The position numbers and the translations under genes are program-made. This document shows positions 52,233 through 64,000 of a stretch of 64,000 bases of DNA, in pieces. How positions within the stretch are numbered: the first letter of the stretch is position 1; each line of letters begins with the position of its first letter. This DNA is from Lineus longissimus (lineage: Eukaryota > Nemertea > Pilidiophora > Heteronemertea > Lineidae). A model generated the notes under the pieces. It saw only the letters and a program-made list of their open reading frames with translations. It searched no databases and was not told where the DNA came from. The stretch is taken from contig NC_088310.1 in NCBI RefSeq assembly GCF_910592395.1, forward strand, positions 23,513,491 through 23,577,490, written 5' to 3'.

Positions 52233-52300
52233 AAAGGCCTAATAAAGGCCAATAATGAAATTATCAAAAGGCCTAGAAAGGGCAATAATGCAATTATCAT
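52233..52300 (+). repeat. 34-bp tandem repeat, two units
   Basis: AAAGGCCTAATAAAGGCCAA (52233) is followed 34 bp later by AAAGGCCTAGAAAGGGCAAT (52267), each continuing AATG-AATTATCA. A partial third copy, AAAGGCCTAATAAAGGCAC, lies apart near 52474. Confidence 0.85.
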
Positions 52301-52309
52301 AAGAACCTC

Positions 52310-55300
52310 TCAGTGAGAGCTGAACATGTCTTCTTTAGCCTCTGGGGGTTTGAACGGCATTCTCAATGCCACATAAGCCTCTTTCCTCCCAGAAATACAA
52401 TCATAGGCATATAATGGGCTAAGCAGGGAGGGGAGCACAAGAAATGGCCATCAAATATGTTGATCTAAGTGAAAGGCCTAATAAAGGCACTTCACAAACT
52501 TGCAGGAACAGGCCACTACCCTTCTAACACCTTAAGACAATTTTGGTGACAAAGGGATCAACGGCTGAGAAATTAGCAAACGGATTTATAACCACAATAT
52601 CTAAACCTTTGATGAAGGAGGGTAATTTGGGAAAGGGCCTGTTAATATTGTTTACAACAATACTATAAGACTTGTATTTCCATTATAAATCAATACATGA
52701 TTTACTTGACCTCCTTGTCCCAGTTGCCTCAATCAAGTAACATTACAATACATTGCATGCCCTTATGCCAAATATTTATGTTTATTTATTATTATAAACA
52801 AAATGAAGAAAACTGCTTCAAGCAAAGGACATCCACTGACATCAAGGTTAAAACTATTCTCTCATTCCCAGTGCCTTGGCCACTTCCGTGAACTTCTGCT
52901 CCAGCACACATAGAGAAGCCAGACTAGACCTTGAAATATTCCTCGCCCTGGACCAAATACCCAGAAATAACAAGAGCCTGTTTAAATATTAATGCACTGC
53001 AGGGTGTGATCAACTTGTTACATCTTCCGTATGGACGCATCAGATGAAGCCACAAAACTCCAATACTTTCCAAACTCAATCATTGGACATATTACAAGCA
53101 TTTATGGAAGAATAATATTGACCAAGTCATCTCTGACTGAAATCTTCTCAGTACCCTGGAATACCAATGAGATTTTTCTGTGTGCCTGGAATTTTACCCT
53201 CTGACAAACAATTCTATCAAAAATTTCCATCACAGGGTATTCATGCCTAAACAAATACAAAGATGCTGAAAAGATTAATGTTATGAAAAGATGTATGACA
53301 GCTTTGATCATGTTTGGGCACAACTCTTTACATCAGAGCACGACATTTCGGATTTTTCCGCAAACAATAATGGCATAGTGGCATCCCTGGATGAGTCAAG
53401 ATATCGATGGTGGCTGAGCAGAGAGATAATCGCACACAACTTGTTTGTTGCAGAAAAATAAAAGTATATGCTTGTATACATTCTTCCCGAAATTGGTGGC
53501 TTGCATTGGAACTAACATTTTCCCCCTTGTCTGTCATCAAAGGCATTCAAGTGTGTTGGTCAACCATGACTATCTCCTTTGTCCCTCAACCATAAGGCCT
53601 AGTTTCCCCTTATGACATCACTATTTCGGACACTCAGCGCCCCATTTCTGGAAAGGTGTATAGGATGGCGACCTGAGTAGATATAATCAGTGACGATGTT
53701 GATGCACTATGTGCAGCATCACAGTCATGAGATTAGAGTTAATATGCTGGCCATGACCATGCCCTAGACTATAGCACAAATCAAAATGGTGGCATAATGG
53801 AATCCACTGACAGGCCCCTTGCCTTAAATAAATTTTAATTTGTCCTCGGCTCAGACCTGTCTATATGATAGCGATTTATGGATAACATCATTCCATGACC
53901 ATATGACAGCACAGTACGTGACAGCACCACTCTAGATATTGTGCTTGCAGGTTTTGGCACAGAGCCCTTGATAACATTTTTAACACTTAAGTTCCACAAA
54001 ACCATTTGTCAGCAGGAATAATGCATATATCAATAATGTAGATCTCTTTTACAAACAGATTGAAATTCAATTCAATGAAACCACAGAACACTTTTTATTA
54101 CAATAATCACTTATAATACAGTGGAAAGTTTCAGTCTTTTCACTTTCAGATGTGTAAAATACATCACAGCTTTCCAATGCAAACAGGAACTGGGTGGAAC
54201 GTGAAATTTCAAATTGTAATCGTAATTTTTCGTATTTTGGAAAAAATTAGTGTACAGGTAGTTCACAAGGAAGAAGTTTTAAAGAAGATGAATGGGGAAA
54301 TGATTTTTAACTCCTCAGATCTCACACTCCAGAATTTAGTGGAGATACATTCACTTCCCCCACCCAGGGCCATGACTTATCCATTGTAAAATTATTCTTG
54401 AAATAAACAAAATTTTAATGTATACAATACATTGCCTCCACCAACACTATAGACAGGGCTGCTGATACAGTACCACCATGTTTTATTGATGTTTTTTTCA
54501 AGAATCGATTTCAGTACTTACATGAATGAGAAAGCATTCACACCATCTCAGGGGCATGATGCATAATATTACATGCATATATGATATTCTCTATAATGGA
54601 AAGAACTACTTTACCAGGAAAGTATCTCTTTCCTGTGTTTTCCATTATTTCGACAATTTCTCAGGAAACACTGGATGGAGACTGGCCTGGGAGATGCCAG
54701 TTCACCACCCTCTCTACACATACTTCTATTCCACTGTTGGAAAAAATAGGGTTAAGTGCTTTGATCAATTTGTGCCACATCATTTATTGGTGGTTCAAAA
54801 CAGCTGAAATTGTGTGGTTGTGGCGGAGGAGTGAAATAGGCCATCATGCATTCAATGATTATTGCTTTAGAAAAATGGCCAGGCATGTCAAGAGCTGTTG
54901 TTCAGTGCCGAGCTAAGGAATATTGATACTATTAGGTCAACTTGACATAAGTTTTAGAGCGATTTAATTATGTGGACAGACATGTTTTGTGTGAGTATCC
55001 GTATATGCAGTCACTCTGGCCAGGTAAAGATAAACTCTTGTTTCTTGTCCCCACCCATGGTGATTTTTCTGGTTGCTGCTCCCAAATTTTTTTATTTCAC
55101 ATTTTCCCACAACCTCATATTACACCAGACAGCACTTGTGCAGCCCACACTGCCAGCACTTCTGATATTATGTACAGGTATAATACCTGATAATGCAATT
55201 AAAGTCACGATTCAGGATATTTCTTTCAATCTAGTGTGTGTTGCAGTAGAACATCTCCGATAGTGCGAACACATTTTCTCTTGAATCATTTCCTTGGCAG

Positions 55301-55320
55301 CACTAATAAATAAAATGAAA
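52310..55320. other. No gene recognised
   Basis: Overlapping plus-strand frames at 54.5-55.3 kb (93-111 codons) were inspected. They are aromatic- and hydrophobic-rich without a recognisable domain and lie in conflicting registers. Confidence 0.4.
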
Positions 55321-55328
55321 AAATTGTC

Positions 55329-55380
55329 TTGGCCTTGTGGTTAGTTGTTACAGATGTTATATATACTTGGCCTCATGGTT
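55329..55380 (+). mobile_element. Possible SINE head (box A only)
   Basis: TTGGCCTTGTGGTTAG (55329-55344) resembles a tRNA box A, and a second similar word, TTGGCCTCATGGTTGCC, starts at 55367. No box B follows at tRNA spacing, so this is weak. Confidence 0.25.
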
Positions 55381-55389
55381 GCCAACATG

Positions 55390-56515
55390 TCCAACATTGG
55401 ACTATCCACTTCACATGCTTATTGTATCAGTCCATGATTTAACCTTTCACTGGCATACATGTATGTAACCCCTAGCATTAACCCTGTCCTTGAAGTTTCA
55501 GTTTTGTTAAATAGCATGATGACTGGGTGATAAAAGTCGTCACAAGAGGTTGCCAACCATTAACCTTTTTACAGCATAGGCATAATGTTGCATGATTTCA
55601 TCATTTGCAATGATGAATACAACTGAAATTGCCCTACTTGTAGTTTTTAATTAAGAAATGATCATTCATAATTCAAGATAATGCTCTCTAAAAATTATCA
55701 ATATTTCGTTGAGCAATAAATCATGAAAACCTGTGCTATGAAGGCTGCAAACACCCAATTATATTTAGGGGCAATATTCCACTAGAACTGACAATGGGCC
55801 GATTTGATGAAATAGGACCATGTGCACTCACTTAGAAAAATCATCATAGTTTTTCGATTATGCCACTGCCATGGGACCAATTCAGAGTTTTCTCACTAAT
55901 GGCGCTATAAATATTCATACCAAAGCCACGCACTAACTGCATACAACAAAGCAGTCGAGCCGCTTCAAAACGTACAGAATCCATTTACATGTTCATATTT
56001 TTCAAATTGCTGTTGATGGGTTGAAAAAGTTGTTAATTTTTATGATGACGTCTTGTTCAGTTTCTGGTGACATTTTATGGAGTCTGATTACTAATTGCTC
56101 AGCAAGATAAGATTGCATTCTGTACCACTTTGTGAAAATTTTAAACTAGAAGTGCTGGTATTACAAGGCCACGTCTAACACAGGAAAGAGAGGAAAGAAT
56201 GCTACCTGTCTTCTGTCTGCAGTCTCGCCTTAGGGGCAAAACTCCATCAGCTTCAGAACACATTCAAACAGTTTTATTCAGTTTACCTCAAAAACATCAA
56301 AATCCATTTCTACCCATGTAGGTCATCCTGTCCACATGCTGATATACAGTTGCTCCCTCAATCTGTACACAAACTACACACCAGGATGAGGTGAAATGGA
56401 ATTTAAACGATGACAGAGCAGCATTATCCCTGCAATGCATAATCCATAAACGTGACATGAATTTGATAGTTCGCCACTCATTATAAAAGAACAGTCCAAC
56501 AGCAGCAGGATGGGG
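55390..56515. other. No gene recognised
   Basis: No motif, RNA gene or repeat seen. Confidence 0.45.
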
Positions 56516-56521
56516 ATGGGC

Positions 56522-56535
56522 GGGGGGGGGGGGGG
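56522..56535. repeat. G14 homopolymer
   Basis: Fourteen G's follow a G-rich GGATGGGGATGGGC lead. A minus-strand frame across it gains a poly-Pro stretch from the run and is not a gene. Confidence 0.95.
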
Positions 56536-56539
56536 CGCT

Positions 56540-59065
56540 CTATTGGATGCTCCATCAAGGGACACTGCTTTTAGTAACATACCATAGACCCAAATAGTCA
56601 TTCCAATGGTTTTTACACTGAAACAGGCCATGTCTCTCCTGATGTATTTCAAGTGTGCCAAAAATGTAACAACTCCATGCAATATCAAAAGTTGTTTTTC
56701 AATATTTGGTAACCCAACCTATTAACAATACACAAAGCTAATCAGAACACTGTGATAAATTAGGCCTAAATATTCATAGGTTTGGTTCACGTATTTCAAA
56801 TCATTCTCAATTACGTGCCCAGACAGAGCAAAATTTGCAAATGATTCATATGACATCGACTGCATACTTCAGAGGATGGTCCTTAGTCAACAAGCAACTC
56901 TCCATAGTGAATCATTCAAAAAGTCTTTATTGATACTAGATGTTAAACAGCAACCAATGAGTTAAAGCCATAACGGCTAATTTTGTTGCAGGCACGATAC
57001 CACACATGCTTTACTATGACATACCAGCCGGAACGTGACACCATATATTGCCTAATGAACAATAGACAGGCAGCAATCAAGCCTAATAAAAATGGAAATG
57101 TATACAATGATGTTAAAACTTGATAGCAGCCAACTCGTTCAAGGATTTTTATTAAGTTTCAGCTGGTAATTTTAATCAAGTAAAATTTAAGCTCACAACA
57201 TGCAACCTAACGATAGTATCTATGTACGAGGCAAAATGGCCTGGTTAGGATGACAGCAATAGGAATTGCGCCCACTTGCTAATAATGTTGGGTAGTGAGA
57301 CCCAGCACAGAAATTGCCTATTATTTTCTACTATTACCAACTTGCCATTACTGATAGTAATGTGCATACTGTAGTAGATTGTCACCTAAAAACTCAACAA
57401 CACGAAATCAAAGTAAGCTGGCCGTCTGCCAACATCCATCTGATGCTTTCTGTGACTGAGCTGCAGAAGGACAAAGGACTCTTAAAGGGACAACTTGGGC
57501 ATGGAATTTACATGGCTTGGGATAATACGACCACACTGTAATTTATGATTTTTGTCAGGTAATAAGTATTCGAAAGGCAGTTTTAAAAATGGCCTGCCAA
57601 TTTCAGGTAGGCGTATTGGTAGGCCCACTAGTGCAACATGTGTAATTATTTTTTGATGATCCCGTTGGACATCCTGGAAGTGACCACAAAACTTCATTCA
57701 ACAGGGTGGATCCTCCTGATTCACTTATTTCGTCAGGTGCGATCTAATCCCAGATTGAACAAAATCTTTTCTGGAAGTAGAATTCAAGGAAAATTGAGTT
57801 GCCTTGGCCTTCCTCTCCCCATGTCTCTCAGAACGAAGATGCAGAATGCACTTATATACATTTGAACATACACTGTCACTGTCATACTGGGTTAAAGCTA
57901 CATGTAGAGCTATACACTCTGCACAGTAACAAACTTTAGATGGCATGATAACAGGCCGACTGGCATTTTGCCAACCAGCCAGAGTAAAAAGCACAAATTG
58001 TTTACTCAACTGTGGTGTAGTAATTGTAAAAAGCTCCTGCCAAGTTTTAATATTATCCATTGGCAACTTTCCATGGCTGAGCTCATAATCTCAAACCATA
58101 CCCTTTCCCTCACATCTGAGTATTCTGATATCAACTCAGATGCTTAAACTGATTCAGATTCAGACCAGGTATATCATCTTAATACTACATTTTCTCTAAC
58201 AATGGCCAAGATAATGACCACATTCGATATGTCCTGCTTGGAACTGAGCCAACAGTTTAAGCCGTCCTTTTTTCCTATTTGTACAATATTTTCTTGTCTT
58301 TTTGTCATGCTGAACCATAAAGGGCCGACTCACTGCTCCTGGCCTTTGAGATTTTAAGAACTCCGGACAAATAAATAATCCAGGACAATTGATCGGCCCA
58401 GCAGTTTAAAAGTTTGGCTACAATACACCAGGCGCATATGACTGACACTAATTTGCGGGGAAACATTCAGCAATTTTAATATTATTTTCCTCTGATAACA
58501 ACTGATAGACCAAACTTTGCAGGACTGGATGCCGGGGTTGTTTCTAAATCATCAGCAGAAACCAGTCCGGGTTTTACGTCTGGACCCGGAATTTAGGCCA
58601 ATATTCGGAGAGGATGGATCCAAGATGTAGCTCCCCGACATATTAGCATTTTTGCACAACTTGCACTAGGCCCTTAAGGCACATGCACACAGAATTAAAA
58701 ACATTGCATGGGGATTTTTTGGCGAAATCTATCACCTTCAGTCACCGTCTTCGCACCACCACACATGAATGGAGGGACAATCCACAGTCATGACTTCATG
58801 CGACAAAAATCACTTATTTAGAGTGGTTGTTGCTGGTGCCTGCAACAAGAATCACTGATCACCGTATACTGCAATCAATATCAGACCCAGGGATTACCAG
58901 TTTCATCCACGGACAAGAGATCTTTTTGAGGAACATATCAGCATTCGTAATCACAGATGGCAGCGATTTAAATCACTTGTATGAACAGCACTTAACAGTG
59001 CAAAGAATGATGACTTTTGGACCGAATTCTTGTACAGTCACAATCACAATCAACATCTGTCCTGC
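56540..59065. other. No gene recognised
   Basis: No coding motif or RNA gene seen. A minus-strand frame of 113 codons at 57.7-58.1 kb has no recognisable domain. Confidence 0.4.
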
Positions 59066-59070
59066 TTCTG

Positions 59071-59176
59071 CCTGGGTAGGGCATCAATGACACACCACTG
59101 ACGGTGTCAAGGATACGAATTCTACCTGGGTAGGGCGTCAATGACACGCCACTGACATGTCAATGATGCGAATTGC
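59071..59176 (+). repeat. 54-bp tandem duplication
   Basis: CCTGGGTAGGGCATCAATGA (59071) and CCTGGGTAGGGCGTCAATGA (59125) start two adjacent units. Each continues with CAC-CCACTGAC, GTCAA-GAT-CGAATT. Only a few bases differ, so the duplication is fairly recent compared with others here. Confidence 0.9.
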
Positions 59177-59462
59177 GATTTTGACTGTACCTTTCATACC
59201 AAGATGAATAAATCATGATATTCCAATATTTCCAAGCGCAGACATACATAAAAATGTCACGCGAAATTTTAAGCATTTCATCATTCAAATTCATGTCCGC
59301 GAACACACCAATCCATAAAGTATTGGAATTGAAAAGAGCAGGTTTTATTATAATGTATGGCATGCCAATATAATATATAAATTGGTTACTTGGATTCAAT
59401 CCAATACAATGTCGGTGACACATTTTCACTATGTACAATATGATATTGCCTCAGCTTAGACT

Positions 59463-59605
59463 GCTGAGTGGTCCAGTGATATAGAGCGCCGGAATGAAAA
59501 TAGAATGATAACGCCTTGAATCAAAATGAAGCTGATTCTTCGCGTAGAGACAAACCCATTAGAACTATATATCAAGTGTCTTGCTCAGTCAAGATGATAC
59601 ATGCT
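59463..59605 (+). mobile_element. tRNA-headed SINE (degenerate)
   Basis: GCTGAGTGGTCCAGTGATAT (59463) with AGAGCGCCGG is a tRNA-like 5' half with a box A. A poor box B (CTTGAATCA, about 59516) follows. AAGTGTCTTGCTCAG with TCAAGATGATACATG (59574-59602) matches the body motif of the SINE at 590-812. The tRNA fold is not complete. Confidence 0.55.
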
Positions 59606-59609
59606 TTGG

Positions 59610-61055
59610 GTAACAAGCACAAGCAGACCTGAAAGGGTAGAGGATATTTTCTCAGAGTTAGAGCTCATGTTTGTTTGGACTAAAGGGAAATAACTTATGT
59701 TCCAAAATGTATGTAACAATTCCAAGACGCAGCTCGAATGATACTCTGCATTCAAAATTCCAGTCTTCAAAAGAGTTTCTCATTTGCTCAAGGCAACAAG
59801 GTTTTCTTAGAAGTAGGATCTGGTCCCTGGTTATACACTCAAATGGATGCTTAAATAAATAGACACTGTAGTTTTAAAAGGCTGGATTACCAACACGTGG
59901 CACCGGCTGGCACTGACAGGAGGGGCACCAATTGAGCACAATGATAGCCAACAAGAAAAACAGATGGACCCATATTGAAGGATACATGAATCAACATCCA
60001 ACCAACAGTACCACATTGATATATAGATTGTGGAGACGACAAAATGATTGTTTCATTTTATACATTATAGTACAAAACAGATCAAAAAGACCAGCCGGTT
60101 TGCCCTCCACAAAGGAGATGTCTAGCAATTCATACCGTTGACAGATAATCAATTAAAAACTTCAAAAAATATTTCATTTCTCGAGACCAATGCTGAAACG
60201 AGGCCAAGGCTGGGCGAACATGACAGCATGGACATGCAGAGATAAATATAGTCCTTCGGCCACCTAATTTCACATCTAGGAAGAATGCTGACAAATTAGA
60301 TGCTCAAAGTAGCAAACGCTCTTTGTTGGCAATGTTTTCATGAAATCCCAGGGCTTGCAACTCATTGAATTCAAGATATAGTCGATTTTGTCAAGATGAT
60401 GAAATGCAAGCATGCTGTGCTGGCAGTCACACGACTACAGGGTGTATCCATGACACTGCAGCAACAAATTGTTCATAGTGAGTCAAATTCATTTTCTTAC
60501 TAACTCAGATTGCTTACAGGGTGTCCCAAACATTTTCCAGCTCCTCTTTCACAATTTGTATCCTGTGGTCACAATATACTGCAAGTAGGACAACAAGCTG
60601 TCACAATATGAGGGTATTATCGGTTTGTGATCATGGGAGTGAGTCTGTCAATCCAGCTTTGTTCATAGAGGTCTGTGGATACTAAGTTTGTATACAGTTA
60701 TTACACCATCTACCAGAGACCTTGTTGAGACCTCGCCTGACTCATGAAAGTCAACCAAAGTCAAGTGTCTTGCCCTGGTTCATATACCCACCAACCAAAA
60801 GACAAACCCAAGATTATATCAATAAAGTCCAAGGAGTTCTGATAAAAATTTCTGATTTAGTATTTTTCAAGTGTTTTTTTAATAGTTGATGGCAGAATAT
60901 AAAGATTTCATGCGAATAAGGGTGTAATGGTGTCATGGACATATACTCTGAACAATAAATTTTTCTTATGCTAGAAGTTGGCAAATTGGCTCATTTTCAA
61001 CTGGCCATTTCTCGGTTTACAACAGATAAATATACAGTACATTTTGTCATAGTCA
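59610..61055. other. No gene; possible SINE scrap at 60755-60775
   Basis: TCAAGTGTCTTGCCCTGG near 60757 resembles the SINE body motif but has no head nearby. Otherwise no gene or repeat is recognised. Confidence 0.35.
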
Positions 61056-61059
61056 AAGT

Positions 61060-61260
61060 GAAAGTCAGCTGAGCTATAGCCCAAGCCGCAAACGGCACAT
61101 CCGGCCGGAGCTTATCCCGGTTTCCGAAGCATTAAGTCACCAGGAGTATTACTCCCCCTGGATAGGATGCTGGTCTATCACAGGTTAACTTCCCAGGCAA
61201 TCCGGGTACCCATTTACTCCCGGGTCGAAAGAAGCAAGTAGGGTAAAGTGCCTACATTTT
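61060..61260 (+). mobile_element. SINE body fragment
   Basis: CCCCTGGATAGGATGCTGGT with CTATCACAGG (61156-61185), GGGTACCCATTTACTCCCGG (61204-61223) and AAGCAAGTAGGGTAAAGTGC (61231-61250) follow, in order, the 'GGATAGGATGCCAGTCTATCGCAGG ... CCCATTTAC-CCTGGGT-GA-AG-AA' body of a widespread animal SINE type (recalled, written here in part). The surrounding sequence is CpG-richer than its neighbours, as expected for a younger insertion. The tRNA head was not located. Confidence 0.6.
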
Positions 61261-61599
61261 GTCATAGGGTGGAGATTTTGTTTTGCAAATTCATGTTATT
61301 TTTTTAATAGCAGACTTTGCAAGAATTAAACTCACGCAAACCTTTGATCATCATAGAGTTTGCTTACACTGGTGTCCACCTTGCCAATTGACTATAGATG
61401 GACCATAATTACATTCTCTCCTGAATATTTCTGCAGCAAACACTTACTTCTTCTCTCTTCCGTCTGGAACTGACAACCAGAAAACAGCTGCAAAACCAAT
61501 AGTGTTTTTGTCTTGCGAAATTAACATTCCAAACAGGAAGCATCATGCAGTTTTCAACTTGGCAAGACTGAAAACAACAGAATGTAAAGCCTGATGCAG

Positions 61600-61830
61600 T
61601 AAAAATGGTCTCATCTGAACTAAGTATACTTACCGGGCAACTCTAGTAAGCAACCCGCAAGCGAGCAATTTTAAACGCTGTGACACAACAAAAATCACTC
61701 GTGCGGGGCTATACATACCTGATCTTCCGCAAAATTTTAACCTGCCACCAGGCTGTAACCACTATACAGGCCGACCGAATTTGGGATGACCAAATAGATG
61801 ATGCCGTGGAGTGAAAGCGTTAAAGTAACA
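61600..61830 (-). promoter_or_regulatory. CpG-rich patch with strong minus-strand donors
   Basis: About 11 CpGs occur in 61621-61860, several times the local rate. On the minus strand GATCAG|GTATGTATAG (near 61727) and GCCCG|GTAAGTATAC (near 61633) are good splice-donor matches, the second nearly perfect. This would fit a minus-strand first exon or alternative 5' UTR exons, with an inverted CCAAT word at about 62060. No coding frame supports it. A dispersed repeat could equally explain the CpGs. Confidence 0.2.
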
Positions 61831-61839
61831 CTTTTCCTT

Positions 61840-63215
61840 TGCTCTGTAATGTCCCCTGTAAGGCAGAAAATTGTCGCACATAGCACAAAAAACAAGCAAG
61901 ACACAACTGACGAAAACTAATGCAACACAGATAACGATTTTAAGATACCAACACGGAGTCTTACTGGATTATTTTTGTGCTCTGAAAAACCATTCCAGCC
62001 GCAGTGGCTAGTTCTGATGCAGCAGGCCAAAATAAATATCGTACATACATGTATATTGGCTATCCAATTTGTTTACCGTTGGACAACTGAGGGTTTAGGC
62101 GTACCTTCATCAATCTAACCCCTAGAGCTCATTGGCAGGCGCTGATGGGCTAAACCCTAAAAAAATCATGAAGGATATTCCCCAGCTAAATCTCCAACTA
62201 ATGGCTTTTTTATTACCCGATATTGGCCTCTCGTACATCACTATGCTCGGGGACTGGCAGGTCTTGGAAGTAGAAGAACGTGGCCCACTGAGATATTCAA
62301 CACCCTATTTGCTGATGGCATGCATGTCATCTAGAAGGAACTTTCTTTCACAGTATCGGAATATCCAATTTTGCAATCCTCACAGCTTGGTGTCAGTAAT
62401 AGCCCTCTGAGCAATTACTCTAGACTTTGACTCTATCGACTCGTTGTCTGCCCTGAGAATTTGCACCAGGCTTCAGATACTGGTATCTGAAAACTATTTC
62501 ACCAATTACAGGCTATTGGCAATTTCACAAGTCATCATTGGAAACATTTCATTAAACCGATTGGAAACGTTTTATCAACCTGAAAGAAAAAGCAGTTGCT
62601 TGATTGCATTTTACTTCCAGTGATTGCTTCAAGAATTTGACTCAAGCTTATTAGCCTGAAGTAAAAGTATCAATGATTACTTGAGCTTTAAGCTATTTTG
62701 CTTGATTTCTTTTGTTCTTGTGTGGCTTACTTTCAGTCTGTGTGGAATATTCTTGATATAGGGACTGCACTTACCTTCAACTGCTTCCCAGCCTATGTCC
62801 AGGATTCTGGGGCAAGGTGCCCCTCCCCCATCTCAGATCTGCTCCTGCTTTCATCACAAGTGCAGGTTATTTCAAGTGATACTGAGCTACCATCAATACT
62901 GATGAAAGAGCTAAGCCTGGCTTGCTGTGGCTCGTCTAGGGTATACCACTGAATCCAGCAAAACAGCTGTTTAATAGCAGTTCTGACCAAAGTAACAACC
63001 CTCCAACATCATATATTACCATTGTACTTAAATCTCCAATATGAAATTTACTTGTCATGAGCCTTTAAACCAAGATGAATCATGTCTGGAAATAAGTTGT
63101 GCAAAGAAATGTTCCGGGAAGAGAAAGAATGCAGTTTTCAAAAACATTGCTCACAACAAGGAATATTATTTCTGACAGTAGCAGTAAGGGATGTAAACAT
63201 CATTCTGCATCAACC
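61840..63215. other. No gene recognised
   Basis: Short frames at 62.1-62.4 and 62.7-63.0 kb have no recognisable domain. Confidence 0.45.
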
Positions 63216-63223
63216 TATGTTAA

Positions 63224-63312
63224 GCATCCGGAGGAAATCAGTAGTTAATGTTAGCTTCTCTCGCCCTGCACATCCAGGAAGCTAACATTAACCCCTGATT
63301 TCCTCAGGATGA
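63224..63312. other. Strong hairpin, 35-nt arms and 19-nt loop
   Basis: The left arm 63224-63258 and the right arm 63278-63312 are complementary at 31 of 35 positions. The innermost 15 bases (GTTAATGTTAGCTTC) and the block AGGAAATCAG pair perfectly. The loop is 63259-63277. Both strands could form it. It could be a young foldback or MITE remnant or a pre-miRNA-like structure; I recognise no known microRNA seed. Confidence 0.75.
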
Positions 63313-63636
63313 TGTTAAGAGACTTCCTCATCATACTCTCAATCAAGAACTGTAACCTAGACGAGTCACGCATTGACAATGCTTCAATAGATTACACAAT
63401 ATTATCCATCTGACAGCAGTCACATGTTCAATCCATCTGATCAAACCAACATGGTTGCATCACTCTTTCATTGCTCTCTATCAAAGCAAACATATTGATA
63501 AGCTATTCAATCAATGTTTCTGAGAAATATCATCTGGGCATCCTTTTATTTGTGAAAAGTCTATTAAAACATAAATTTGAAGAAACACATGATATTTGCT
63601 GATATTGTTAGCAAACCTATGGTGGTTGGGGAAAAA

Positions 63637-63975
63637 ATGAAACGGCCAGGGGCCATTGTGCTCACTGTCTAGATATTTGGTGGTTAGGAATTCATCCTGG
63701 TAAAGAAACATTCTACATGTATAGTATATAGGCCAAACCCAAAGTCAGTATGACATGTGATGTATCATTGCTTGGAGTACCTACCATAAAAATATAATCG
63801 AAAAGAAGTCATTAATAAGCGAGATATTGCACTTTTTAGGGTTTTTTGTTTTGGCATCGAGGTGGCCAAGTCGAGAATCAGATCAAATCGAAATTCGGTC
63901 TCCGAGGTTATATGATGTAGGGAACCATGTGTACTAAATTTCAAGTTCATAGCTTTATTGGTGTTATATAGACTC
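63637..63975 (+). mobile_element. Second copy of the TIR element, one-unit form
   Basis: It starts ATGAAACGGCCAGGGG then CCATTGTGCTCAC, matching the left end of the 17.3-kb element. The rest aligns with that element's third unit: GTACCTACCAT, GCGAGATATTGCA, GAGGTGGCC, TTCGGTCTCCGAGG, CATGTGTACTAAATTTC and CATAGCT. The first two units are absent. No GC array or hairpin follows before the window ends. Confidence 0.7.
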
Positions 63976-64000
63976 CCCTATGGTGAGCCAAAAACACTGT

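Noticed and set aside
56374-56688. Minus-strand frame with a poly-proline segment
   Set aside because: The prolines come from the G14 run; the rest has no recognisable domain.

Overview
This window looks like gene-poor, AT-rich nuclear DNA of an animal, most likely a marine invertebrate. The evidence is the content of dispersed repeats: several degenerate tRNA-headed SINEs with a tail resembling GTGTCCTTGAGCAAGACA, a non-LTR retrotransposon reverse-transcriptase remnant, and a terminal-inverted-repeat element built from ~300-bp units carrying TGACCTCTGTGACCTTGA. Similar sequences occur in echinoderm, mollusc and other invertebrate genomes as far as I recall; the phylum cannot be fixed from the window alone. 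There is no sign of bacterial gene organisation, and I found no complete protein-coding gene, no intact tRNA or rRNA gene and no CRISPR array. The longest ordinary open frames (about 100-147 codons) are what chance predicts for 64 kb of such DNA in six frames. Single exons inside very long introns cannot be excluded.

Layout. 1-4 kb: a SINE on the minus strand and a diverged 170-bp direct repeat. 4.0-4.5 kb: a sharp CpG cluster with GC-box/KLF-like, CRE, TATA, NRF1-like and ETS-like motifs, the best promoter candidate. 5-7 kb: two diverged tandem arrays. 10.5 kb: a clean 6 x 23-bp minisatellite. 11.8 kb: a polypyrimidine tract. 12.2-13.0 kb: a segment bounded by perfect 19-bp inverted repeats. 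16.8-19.2 kb: SINE-like sequence, then the most striking object, a ~1.9-kb element with three 300-bp units followed by an 842-bp layered GC-rich array, (ACGGACG)51-(ACGGGCG)42-(GCG)8-(ACG)50-(ACGGACG)2, and a terminal hairpin. 22.9-24.2 kb: fragments of the same family. 27.3-27.5 kb: the LINE remnant. 29-34.6 kb: two diverged local duplications. 38.8-48.3 kb: small inverted and direct repeats and G-tracts. 50-61.3 kb: three SINE-like pieces and short duplications. 61.6-61.8 kb: a second CpG-rich patch with two strong minus-strand splice-donor matches. 63.2 kb: a strong 35-bp-arm hairpin. 63.6 kb to the end: a second, shorter copy of the 17-19 kb element.

No set of genes working together is visible. 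The coherent biology here is repeat biology: one element family present in at least four states (three units plus array, one-unit copy, two fragments), with the array starting exactly where a fourth unit would begin.
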